From the NCBI RefSeq assembly GCF_036227485.1, contig NZ_CP109479.1, forward strand, positions 2,294,001 through 2,358,000: DNA of 64,000 bases, written 5' to 3'. Both the position numbers and the translations under genes were made by a program. The notes beneath the pieces are model-generated. The model had not been told where the DNA came from and searched no databases. It saw only the letters and a list, made by a program, of their open reading frames with translations. Source of the stretch: Streptomyces sp. NBC_01451 (GTDB lineage: Bacteria > Actinomycetota > Actinomycetes > Streptomycetales > Streptomycetaceae). Position 1 is the first letter of the stretch. Each line of letters starts with the position of its first letter. This document shows, piece by piece, positions 26,234 to 33,666 of the stretch.

Positions 26234-26553
26234 GCGACAAGGGTAGGCGGTGCGTGGAGCAGGGCCGTACGGGTTACCGCCCGGCCGCGTTCCGGCCCTG
26301 GCGGCGCGGTGGATCTCCGCGATCACCTCGTGAGGCCGGCCCCGTGCACCAGAGCCGTGCCGTACGCGACGTGAACGACGTCGGCCGGCTCGTGCGCCAC
26401 GCGGTTCGGCGAGACCTCGCATGAACCTGGCGATGTCGCGGCGGCTCTCCGGGTGCCGATCCGATCGTCGCACCGCAGCCCTCCCCTCGCCCGCCCCCTT
26501 CCCTCCCTTCCTCCCCTGGCCAGCACCGGGGCCGTACTGGCAGGATCTCGCGC
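26234..26553. other. miaB / TAXI-gene divergent intergenic region
   Basis: No intact gene is recognised. On the minus strand two short stretches in different frames (about 26400-26470 and 26323-26400) have coding-like third-position bias, suggesting a frameshifted gene remnant. CAGGAT 7 nt before the TAXI-gene ATG may be a -10 hexamer or weak ribosome-binding site. Confidence 0.35.
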
Positions 26554-27552
26554 ATGCGCAAGGTGCTCCCCCGGATCCGCAGGCGACAGGCCCTCATGGG
26601 GTCGGCCGCCGCCTTCGTGGTTTTCGGGCTGCTGCTGTGGTGGCTTGTCCCCCTGGACGAGGACCCTCCGGCCGGGACGATCACGTTCAGCACCGGGTCC
26701 CCCGCCGGCGTCTACCAGCAGTACGGCTCGGGGCTCAGGACGGCCTTCGCCAAGGACATGCCGAACCTGGATGTAAAGCTGATGAACAGCCAGGGATCGC
26801 AGGCGAACGTCGAGCGCGTGGCCACCGGCGACGCCGACTTCACCATCGCGGCGGCCGACGCGGTGGAGACGTACAGACTGAGGAAGCTGCCGGGCGCCGA
26901 CAAACTGCGCGGGGTCGCACGCCTGTACGACGACTATGTGCAACTGGTCGTGCCGCGCGACTCCAAGATCTCGACCGTCCAGGACCTGCGGGGCAAGCGG
27001 GTGGCCATCGGGCTGGAGAACTCCGGCGTACGGCTGATTGCGAACCGGGTGCTGGACGCCGCCGGTCTCGACCCGGGCAAGGACATCAAGCCCTTCGCCG
27101 ACGGCATCGACACCGGGCCCGGGCGGCTCCGGAGGAACCAGATCGACGCCTTCTTCTGGTCGGGCGGGCTGCCCACGAACGGTCTGGTGCAGCTGGCCAA
27201 GAACTTCTCCTTCCGCTTCGTCCCGATCGACGCGGACCTGGTCGCCAAGCTGCACGAACAGGGCGGAGCCTCCCGCTACTACCGGGCCACCAACATGCCC
27301 GAGTCGGCCTACCCGTCCGTCCAGGACGGCTCGACCGTGGCGACGCTCGCGGTGTCCAACCTGCTCATGACACGCGCGGACGTGGACCCGAGGCTCACCG
27401 AGTGGCTGACCCGGTCGGTGATCAACAGCCGGGACCGCATCGGCGCCCACGTCCACTCGGCGCAGCTCGTGGACCTGCGGACCGCCATCTACACCGACCC
27501 GTTGACGCTGCACGAGGGCGCCCGGCGCTACTACCGCTCGGTCAAGCCGTAG
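26554..27552 (+). CDS. TAXI-family TRAP solute-binding protein, membrane-anchored
   Basis: TAXI proteins are the substrate-binding subunits of TRAP transporters and usually bind glutamate/glutamine-like or dicarboxylate solutes. The 332 residues start with a basic tail and one hydrophobic segment (about 14-34, [18 protein letters not shown]) lacking a lipobox, so it is probably an uncleaved anchor. The binding fold follows: [39 protein letters not shown] and [11 protein letters not shown]. No TRAP membrane subunits are encoded nearby. It converges on the glutamate-sensing kinase gene gluK, with a hairpin between them. Confidence 0.87.
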   Translation: MRKVLPRIRRRQALMGSAAAFVVFGLLLWWLVPLDEDPPAGTITFSTGSPAGVYQQYGSGLRTAFAKDMPNLDVKLMNSQGSQANVERVATGDADFTIAAADAVETYRLRKLPGADKLRGVARLYDDYVQLVVPRDSKISTVQDLRGKRVAIGLENSGVRLIANRVLDAAGLDPGKDIKPFADGIDTGPGRLRRNQIDAFFWSGGLPTNGLVQLAKNFSFRFVPIDADLVAKLHEQGGASRYYRATNMPESAYPSVQDGSTVATLAVSNLLMTRADVDPRLTEWLTRSVINSRDRIGAHVHSAQLVDLRTAIYTDPLTLHEGARRYYRSVKP

Positions 27553-27557
27553 GGCTT

Positions 27558-27577
27558 GTCCCGGCGCGGGCCGGGAC
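27558..27577. terminator. Bidirectional hairpin between TAXI gene and gluK
   Basis: An 8-bp perfect stem (GTCCCGGC pairing with GCCGGGAC) with a 4-nt loop fills the 27-bp gap between two convergent stop codons. Confidence 0.65.
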
Positions 27578-27579
27578 CC

Positions 27580-28992
27580 TCAGGACGCCGGGCCCGACCT
27601 CGGCACCCGCACCGTCACCTTCAGGCCGTGCGGTTCGTGATGGTCGTACGAGATCGTGCCGCCGCCCGCCGCCAGCAGGATCCGGGAGATGGACAGGCCG
27701 AGGCCCGAACCCTTGACGTTCTGATGCCGGCCGCTGCGCCAGAACCGGTCGCCGATACGGACGAGTTCGTCGTCGGTGATGCCCGGGCCGCCGTCGGTGA
27801 CCACGACCGTCGAGGTCTCGCCGTTCGACGCGACCGACACCTGCACGCACTCGTCCGCCGGGGTGAACTTCACCGCGTTGTCGATCACCGCGTCCAGGGC
27901 GCTGGACAGCGTGACCGGGTCCGCCCACGCGGTCGTGGCCGGGCAGTCGCCGACCAGGCGTACGCCCTTGGCCTCGGCGAGCGGCGTCCAGGCGGCGACG
28001 CGCTCGGCCGTCAGCGCGCCGATGTCGGTGAGTGCGAGGTCCGCCTCGGCGTGCTCGGCGAGCGCCAGGTCGAGGAGGTCGTCCAGAACCTCGGCCAGGC
28101 GTTTGCCCTCGGTCTGCACCGAGGCGATCTCCTCGTTCCCCTCGGGCAGTTCGAGCGCGAGCAGTTCGATACGCAGCAGCAGCGCCGAGAGCGGGTTGCG
28201 CAGCTGGTGCGAGGCGTCGGCGACGAAGGCGCGCTGCTGCTCCAGCACGTCCTCGACGTTGTCCGCCATCTCGTTGAACGACCGGGCCAGCCGCCTGAGT
28301 TCCGGCGGGCCACCGGCCACCGCGACCCGGGACTTCAGACTGCCGGTCGCGATGCGGTGCGTGGTGGCGTCGAGGACGCGTACGGGCCTGAGCACCCAGC
28401 CGGTGAGGCGCAGCGCCGCGCCCACCGCGAGCAGCATCGCGGCGATCTCGCCGGCGCCGATGACGATCCAGCCGTGCAGTGTCCGCGAACGCATCTGCCC
28501 GGTGGGCGAGTCGGTGACCACGACGGCCACGACATCGCCGTCCCGGATCACCGGCGACGCGACGACGAGCCGGTGCTCCTGCCAGGGCCAGACCTGTTGC
28601 GGATCGTGGCTGCGCCGGGACAGGAGCGCTTCGGCGAACGCTTCACGCACCTCGCCCGTTTCCGGCAGGTACCAGTCGGTCGGCGCGTTGGCCATGGGCA
28701 CGCCGTTGCGGTAAAAGACGCCGGAACGGATGCCGTAGACGTCGTAGTAGCTCTCCAGCTCCCGTTGGAGGGTCTCGCCGCGCTCGTCGGTGTCCGCGTC
28801 CTTGACCCGGGACCCGGTGGGCCGGTCGGTGACGAACTGGGCGAGCGCGGCGAACCGCGCGGTGTCGTCGATCCGGTCGACGACGACCGTCTGCTGCTGG
28901 GCCGCTGCCACGCTGATGGCGAGCGGGATGCCGAGCGCGAGCAGGACGGCCGCCATCAGGACGATGAGCAGGGGAAGGAGACGTGTGCGCAC
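27580..28992 (-). CDS. gluK: Sensor histidine kinase, GluK
   Basis: The 470 residues contain a transmembrane helix (about 7-30), an extracytoplasmic sensor of about 140 residues, a second transmembrane helix (about 174-198), HAMP, HisKA with the phospho-accepting His262 in ADASHQLRNP, and an HATPase domain (N box DNAVKF; DGGPGI; GSGLGLSI). It lies 9 bp downstream of its response regulator and divergent to gluABCD. In S. coelicolor the kinase/regulator pair at this position, GluR-GluK, senses extracellular glutamate and controls gluABCD. I assign the name by that shared arrangement, not by residue-level comparison. Confidence 0.88.
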   Translation of the reverse strand: MRTRLLPLLIVLMAAVLLALGIPLAISVAAAQQQTVVVDRIDDTARFAALAQFVTDRPTGSRVKDADTDERGETLQRELESYYDVYGIRSGVFYRNGVPMANAPTDWYLPETGEVREAFAEALLSRRSHDPQQVWPWQEHRLVVASPVIRDGDVVAVVVTDSPTGQMRSRTLHGWIVIGAGEIAAMLLAVGAALRLTGWVLRPVRVLDATTHRIATGSLKSRVAVAGGPPELRRLARSFNEMADNVEDVLEQQRAFVADASHQLRNPLSALLLRIELLALELPEGNEEIASVQTEGKRLAEVLDDLLDLALAEHAEADLALTDIGALTAERVAAWTPLAEAKGVRLVGDCPATTAWADPVTLSSALDAVIDNAVKFTPADECVQVSVASNGETSTVVVTDGGPGITDDELVRIGDRFWRSGRHQNVKGSGLGLSISRILLAAGGGTISYDHHEPHGLKVTVRVPRSGPAS

Positions 28993-29001
28993 CCGTCCCC
29001 G

Positions 29002-29688
29002 CTACTTCGTCGGGGCGACGAGCCGATAGCCCACGCCGCGGACGGTCTCGATCAGCGCCGGCATGCTCAACTTGGCGCGCAGGGACGCGACATGCACCTC
29101 CAGGGTGCGGCCGGTCCCCTCCCAGCTGGTGCGCCAGACCTCGCTGATGATCTGTTCTCGGCGGAACACCACTCCGGGACGCTGAGCGAGGAGGGCGAGC
29201 AGATCGAACTCCTTGCGGGTCAGCTGGACGACGGAACTGTCCACGAGAACCTGCCGGGTGGACAGTTCGATCCGCAGCGAGCCCAGGAGCAGCGCGTTGT
29301 CACCGGCCTCGGCGGCGTCCTCGTGGACGCTGCGCCGGCTGACGGCGTGGATCCGGGCGAGCAACTCCCCGGTGTCGTACGGCTTCACGACGTAGTCGTC
29401 GGCGCCGAGGTTGAGGCCGTGGATGCGGGAGCGGATGTCGGAGCGCGCGGTGACCATGATCACGGGGGTGTTGGTGCGCTTGCGGATCTTGCCGCACACC
29501 TCGTACCCGTCCTGGTCGGGCAGGCCCAGGTCGAGCAGCACCACACCGAAGCCGTTGCCTTCCGGAACGAGCGCCCGGAGGGCCTCCTCCCCGCTGCGCG
29601 CGTGCGTGACGTCGAAACCGTGCCGGGCCAGGACCGCGGAGAGCGCGGCGGCGACATGGTTGTCGTCCTCGACGAGGAGCAGTCTCAT
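29002..29688 (-). CDS. gluR: OmpR-family response regulator, GluR
   Basis: The 228-residue protein has a receiver domain (Asp53 in VVLLDLGLPD; Lys in VKPYD) and a C-terminal winged-helix DNA-binding domain (TRKEFDLLALLAQRPGVV, then RTLEVHVASLRAKL). ATG 29688 follows GAAGGGG. It is cotranscribed with gluK, divergent from gluABCD, and is expected to control that importer in response to glutamate. Its own upstream region carries five tandem 14-bp repeats (29697-29766), which may be operator sites or a mutation-prone element. Confidence 0.9.
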   Translation of the reverse strand: MRLLLVEDDNHVAAALSAVLARHGFDVTHARSGEEALRALVPEGNGFGVVLLDLGLPDQDGYEVCGKIRKRTNTPVIMVTARSDIRSRIHGLNLGADDYVVKPYDTGELLARIHAVSRRSVHEDAAEAGDNALLLGSLRIELSTRQVLVDSSVVQLTRKEFDLLALLAQRPGVVFRREQIISEVWRTSWEGTGRTLEVHVASLRAKLSMPALIETVRGVGYRLVAPTK

Positions 29689-29696
29689 CGCGACCC

Positions 29697-29766
29697 CTTC
29701 GGTTCATGTGCTTCGGTTCACGGACTTCGGTTCATGGGCTGCGGTGCACGTGCTTCGGTTCGCCGG
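29697..29766. repeat. Five tandem 14-bp repeats upstream of gluR
   Basis: Read on the plus strand, five head-to-tail units begin CTTCGGTTCA or a close variant: CTTCGGTTCATGTG, CTTCGGTTCACGGA, CTTCGGTTCATGGG, CTGCGGTGCACGTG and CTTCGGTTCGCCGG. There are no gaps between them. The array starts 9 bp upstream of the gluR start codon and sits in the gluR-gluA divergent region. Confidence 0.9.
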
Positions 29767-30020
29767 CCGTGCCGTTTCGACTTGTACACCACATGCGGTG
29801 CCCCAGCGGAGTACACCATGTGGACACACGCACGCGTGTGCCTGGTTCCGGCTGCGGACCGCTTCCGTTATCCGTCCGGTACACCTCTTTCGGGGGGCGC
29901 TACAAAGCGTGTTGACCTGACATCGGATCGTTATCCTCAAGTTCCGCTCAGATGTGCTGACGCTGGTCTCACAGGGTCACTACTGTCCTCCGAAACCGAG
30001 GTGGACGGAGCCAGTAAGCG
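29767..30020 (+). promoter_or_regulatory. gluA promoter region
   Basis: This 254-bp stretch has no gene. Inverted repeats CCACATG...CATGTGG (about 29787-29836) and CACACGC/GCGTGTG lie in its left half. Further right are promoter-like TTGACC (near 29910) and TATCCT, but their 14-nt spacing is short; CTGACG-17-CTACTG nearer gluA is an alternative. The real start point cannot be fixed by eye. Confidence 0.4.
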
Positions 30021-30797
30021 ATGACCGAAGTATCGGTGGCCAAGGACGACGTGCCCGTGACCGGCGATCTGGTCGTCCTGAAGAGCGTCAACAAGCACTT
30101 TGGCGCGTTGCATGTTCTCCAGGACATCGACCTGACCATCACCCGCGGCGAGGTGGTCGTGGTGATCGGACCCTCCGGGTCCGGAAAGTCCACCCTGTGC
30201 CGCGCCATCAACCGCCTGGAGACCATCGACTCGGGAGACATCTCGATCGACGGCAAGCCGCTGCCCCAGGAGGGCAAGGCGCTGGCCCGGCTGCGGGCCG
30301 ACGTCGGCATGGTGTTCCAGTCCTTCAACCTGTTCGCGCACAAGACGGTGCTCGAGAACGTGATGCTGGGCCAGATCAAGGTCCGCAAGGCGGACAAGAA
30401 CGCGGCCGAGGAGAAGGCCCGCGCCCTGCTCGACCGGGTGGGCGTGGCCACACAGGCGGACAAGTACCCCGCACAGCTCTCCGGCGGCCAGCAGCAGCGT
30501 GTCGCCATCGCGCGAGCCCTGGCCATGGACCCCAAGGTCATGCTCTTCGACGAGCCGACCTCGGCGCTCGACCCCGAGATGATCAACGAGGTCCTGGAGG
30601 TCATGCAGCAGCTCGCCCGCGAGGGCATGACCATGATCGTCGTCACCCACGAGATGGGGTTCGCCCGTTCGGCCGCCAACCGGGTGGTGTTCATGGCGGA
30701 CGGCCGCATCGTCGAAGAGGCTGTGCCGGACCAGTTCTTCAGCAACCCTCGCAGCGACCGCGCGAAGGACTTCCTGTCCAAGATCCTGCACCACTGA
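30021..30797 (+). CDS. gluA: Glutamate ABC transporter ATP-binding protein
   Basis: GluA powers the polar amino acid importer GluABCD. The 258 residues have Walker [11 protein letters not shown]-loop [10 protein letters not shown], signature LSGGQQQR, Walker B VMLFDEP and the switch His in VVTHEMGFA. They are about 15 longer at the N-terminus than most homologues. It is first in the gluA-B-C-D operon, read divergently from gluR-gluK. The assignment to glutamate rests on strong similarity in arrangement to the corynebacterial and streptomycete glu operons. Confidence 0.95.
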   Translation: MTEVSVAKDDVPVTGDLVVLKSVNKHFGALHVLQDIDLTITRGEVVVVIGPSGSGKSTLCRAINRLETIDSGDISIDGKPLPQEGKALARLRADVGMVFQSFNLFAHKTVLENVMLGQIKVRKADKNAAEEKARALLDRVGVATQADKYPAQLSGGQQQRVAIARALAMDPKVMLFDEPTSALDPEMINEVLEVMQQLAREGMTMIVVTHEMGFARSAANRVVFMADGRIVEEAVPDQFFSNPRSDRAKDFLSKILHH

Positions 30798-30885
30798 CGA
30801 CCTGCGCGTTTCCAACAAACTTCGTCCGTCAGGCCCGCACGGCACCGACGGCCCGCGTCTCTCCCTCAGTCAAAGGATGTTCACC

Positions 30886-31725
30886 ATGAAGCTCCGCAAG
30901 GTCACCGCCGCGACCGCCGCAGCCCTTGTCCTCGCCCTCACCGCGACGGCCTGTGGCGGCGACGACGACAAGAGCGACACCGGCTCCGGCGGCGGCGACA
31001 AGATCAAGGTCGGCATCAAGTTCGACCAGCCCGGCATCGGCCTGAAGGAGCCCGACGGCTCCTTCGCCGGCTTCGACGTGGACGTGGCGACGTACGTCGC
31101 CAAGCAGCTCGGCTACGAGCCCGACCAGATCGAGTGGGTCGAGACCAAGAGCGCCGACCGCGAGACCGCCCTCGCCCGTGGCGACGTGAAGTTCATCGCG
31201 GCCTCGTACTCGATCAACGACAAGCGCAAGGCGAAGGTCGACTTCGCCGGCCCCTACCTGCTCGCCCACCAGGACCTGCTCGTCAAGGCGGACTCCGACA
31301 TCGCCAAGGGCACGGACCTCAACGGCAAGAACCTCTGCTCCGTCACCGGCTCCACCTCGGCGCAGAACGTCAAGGACACGATCGCCCCGAAGGCCAACCT
31401 GCGTGAGAACTCGGGCTACTCGGAGTGCATCGCCGCCCTGCAGAGCGGTGCCGTCGACGCGGTGACCACGGACGACTCGATCCTCGCGGGCTTCGCCGCC
31501 CAGGACAAGTACAAGGGTCAGTTCAAGCTGGCGGGCCTCAAGCTGAGCAACGAGAACTACGGCATCGGCGTCAAGAAGGGCGACACCACGACCGTGGACA
31601 AGATCAACACCGCGCTGGAGAAGATGGTCAGCGACGGCGCCTGGGAGACCGCGGTCAAGGACAACTTCGGTCCGGCCGGCTACAAGAACGAGCCGGCTCC
31701 GAAGATCGGCACCATCGTCAGCTAG
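30886..31725 (+). CDS. gluB: Glutamate-binding lipoprotein
   Basis: GluB captures glutamate outside the membrane. The 279 residues begin with a lipoprotein signal (LALTATAC, Cys23) and a Gly/Ser/Asp linker, then the SBP family 3 fold: IKVGIKFDQPGIGLKEPDG, FAGFDVDVATYVAKQLGY, and DRETALARGDVKFIAASYSI. I chose ATG 30886 (AAAGGA, 8-nt spacing) over the in-frame ATG three codons earlier, because that ATG overlaps the ribosome-binding site. It is followed by an intercistronic hairpin, then gluC. Confidence 0.95.
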   Translation: MKLRKVTAATAAALVLALTATACGGDDDKSDTGSGGGDKIKVGIKFDQPGIGLKEPDGSFAGFDVDVATYVAKQLGYEPDQIEWVETKSADRETALARGDVKFIAASYSINDKRKAKVDFAGPYLLAHQDLLVKADSDIAKGTDLNGKNLCSVTGSTSAQNVKDTIAPKANLRENSGYSECIAALQSGAVDAVTTDDSILAGFAAQDKYKGQFKLAGLKLSNENYGIGVKKGDTTTVDKINTALEKMVSDGAWETAVKDNFGPAGYKNEPAPKIGTIVS

Positions 31726-31739
31726 CACGGAGTTCCGCA

Positions 31740-31779
31740 GGTGCGCCGCCGCCCACCGCGATCAGGGCAGCGGCGCACC
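31740..31779 (+). terminator. Intercistronic hairpin between gluB and gluC
   Basis: A 10-bp perfect stem (GGTGCGCCGC pairing with GCGGCGCACC) with a 20-nt loop lies 15 bp after gluB. Such hairpins act as partial terminators or mRNA 3'-end stabilisers that raise binding-protein levels above the permeases. Confidence 0.65.
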
Positions 31780-31838
31780 GCGTCTGCCACGTACATCACG
31801 TACGCCACATACGCCTCACACCCGGAAGCGCGGGGATC

Positions 31839-32507
31839 GTGTTCGACTTTCTTGATGGTTACGACGTCCTCGGGGCGTTCTGGATGACGGTGAAACTCAC
31901 CGCCCTCTCCGCCCTCGGCTCCCTGGTCTGGGGCACACTGCTGGCCGGCATGCGGGTCAGCCCGGTCCCGCTCATGCGCGGGTTCGGCACCGCCTACGTG
32001 AACATCGTCCGCAACATCCCGCTGACGGTCATCATCGTCTTCACCTCACTCGGCCTCGCCGACATCTTCGGCGTGACGATGGGCGCATCCGACGACTTCC
32101 CGCTCCAGGGCTTCCGGCTGGCGGTGCTCGGGCTCACCGCCTACACCGCGGCCTTCGTCTGCGAGGCACTGCGCTCCGGGATCAACACCGTGCCCCCGGG
32201 GCAGGCCGAAGCGGCCCGCGCCATCGGGCTGAGCTTCAGCCAGGTGCTGGGTCTCGTCGTACTGCCGCAGGCGTTCCGGTCGGTCATCGGCCCGCTGGCC
32301 AACGTACTGATCGCGCTGACCAAGAACACCACCGTGGCCGCCGCGATCGGCGTGGCCGAGGCCGCGAGTCTGATGAAGACGATGATCGAGAACGAGGCTC
32401 AGTTGGTACTCATCGGCGCGGTCTTCGCCTTCGGGTTCGTGGTACTGACCCTGCCCACCGGGCTCGCCCTCGGCTGGCTGAGCAAGCGACTGGCGGTGAA
32501 GCGATGA
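31839..32507 (+). CDS. gluC: Glutamate ABC transporter permease
   Basis: A 222-residue inner-membrane permease of the HisMQ type. It contains the N-terminal helix FWMTVKLTALSALGSLVWG, the family signature IVRNIPLTVIIVF, and the EAA loop SGINTVPPGQAEAARAIGLS that docks on GluA. Start GTG 31839 lies behind GGGGA; the frame is open further upstream but outside the family's usual length. It overlaps gluD by 4 bp (ATGA), indicating coupled translation and a GluC-GluD heterodimer. Confidence 0.93.
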   Translation: MFDFLDGYDVLGAFWMTVKLTALSALGSLVWGTLLAGMRVSPVPLMRGFGTAYVNIVRNIPLTVIIVFTSLGLADIFGVTMGASDDFPLQGFRLAVLGLTAYTAAFVCEALRSGINTVPPGQAEAARAIGLSFSQVLGLVVLPQAFRSVIGPLANVLIALTKNTTVAAAIGVAEAASLMKTMIENEAQLVLIGAVFAFGFVVLTLPTGLALGWLSKRLAVKR

Positions 32508-33388
32508 CCTCCGTCCTCTACGACGCGCCGGGCCCCCGCGCCAAACAGCGCAACGTGGTCCTCACGATCGTCTTCTTCGTCCTCCTCGCCCTGTTCCTCT
32601 GGTGGATCTGGCGGACGATGGACGACAAGGGCCAGCTGAAGTGGGCCCTGTGGGAGCCGTTCACCACGTCACAGGCCTGGACGACCTATCTGCTGCCCGG
32701 CCTCGCCAACACGATGAAGGCCGCGGCGCTCTCCATGGTGATCGCCCTTCCCCTGGGTGCGGTCCTGGGTATCGCGCGGATGTCCGACCACCGGTGGGTC
32801 CGGGTCCCCGCCGGTGTGGTGGTCGAGTTCTTCCGGTCGATTCCGGTGCTGCTGCTCATGCTGTTCGCCATGGAGTTCTACGTCAGGTCCACGGACGTCA
32901 GCAGCGAGTCCCGCCCCCTCTACGCGGTCGTCACCGGCCTGGTGCTCTACAACGCCTCGGTGCTCGCCGAGATCGTGCGGGCCGGCATCCTGTCCCTCCC
33001 CAGGGGACAGACGGAGGCCGCCCTCGCGATCGGTCTGCGCAAGGGCCAGACGATGACGAACGTCCTGCTCCCGCAGGCCGTCACGGCCATGCTGCCGGCG
33101 ATCGTCAGCCAGCTCGTCGTCATCGTGAAGGACACCGCGCTGGGCGGCGTGATGCTCAACTTCACCGAGCTTCTCAACACGCGCAGCACGCTCGCGGCCA
33201 ACTACGCCAACGTCGTCGCGAGCTTCATCGTGGTGGCGGCCATCTTCATCGTGATCAATTTCCTCATCACCAGCTTCGCGAGCTGGCTGGAGGGCAGGCT
33301 GCGCCGCGGCAAGAAGTCGACCGGTGTGGTGCTCGGACCGGCGACGGTGGCCGGCACGGAGGCGACCGGCGCGGGCGGTTCCATCTGA
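32504..33388 (+). CDS. gluD: Glutamate ABC transporter permease
   Basis: The 294-residue partner permease has an N-terminal cytoplasmic stretch and first helix (VVLTIVFFVLLALFLWWIW). The HisM-like core follows (NTMKAAALSMVIALPLGAVL, FFRSIPVLLLMLF), then the EAA loop RAGILSLPRGQTEAALAIGL. The C-terminal 35 residues are basic then Gly/Thr-rich and extend past the membrane domain. It starts within the gluC stop codon and is the last gene of the operon, followed by a strong terminator. Confidence 0.94.
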   Translation: MTSVLYDAPGPRAKQRNVVLTIVFFVLLALFLWWIWRTMDDKGQLKWALWEPFTTSQAWTTYLLPGLANTMKAAALSMVIALPLGAVLGIARMSDHRWVRVPAGVVVEFFRSIPVLLLMLFAMEFYVRSTDVSSESRPLYAVVTGLVLYNASVLAEIVRAGILSLPRGQTEAALAIGLRKGQTMTNVLLPQAVTAMLPAIVSQLVVIVKDTALGGVMLNFTELLNTRSTLAANYANVVASFIVVAAIFIVINFLITSFASWLEGRLRRGKKSTGVVLGPATVAGTEATGAGGSI

Positions 33389-33436
33389 CGGCCACTCAAC
33401 TCGTATGACCTGCCCGGAGGCAGTGGTGTGACCGAC

Positions 33437-33470
33437 ACGGAGGCAGTGGCGCGTTCGCCACTGCCTCCGT
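33437..33470 (+). terminator. Terminator of the gluABCD operon
   Basis: A 15-bp perfect stem (ACGGAGGCAGTGGCG pairing with CGCCACTGCCTCCGT) with a CGTT tetraloop lies 48 bp after gluD. It is one of the strongest hairpins in the window. Confidence 0.92.
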
Positions 33471-33666
33471 CGTCTGCCGTCTTCGCCGGGCACACATGCC
33501 GTACCAGGGGAAACGCCGAGTGGGTCGGGGCGGGCGCCTGTGGTGCGTCCAGCTTGACCGGGTGGCGCGGAGTCTGTTGCATACGTTTTGTGATCGTGCA
33601 CCCCGCTCCAACTTCCTGTTCACTTGTGTCGATGAAGACGTCGCTCTGGGCAGGGGGCGCCGCGCC

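Noticed and set aside
29704..29940. Short minus-strand ORF through the 14-bp repeats
   Set aside because: It merely translates the repeats; no ribosome-binding site and no coding bias.
27556..30024. 822-codon plus-strand ORF opposite gluK-gluR
   Set aside because: Shadow of a two-component system; it even runs through the 14-bp repeat array and the gluA promoter.
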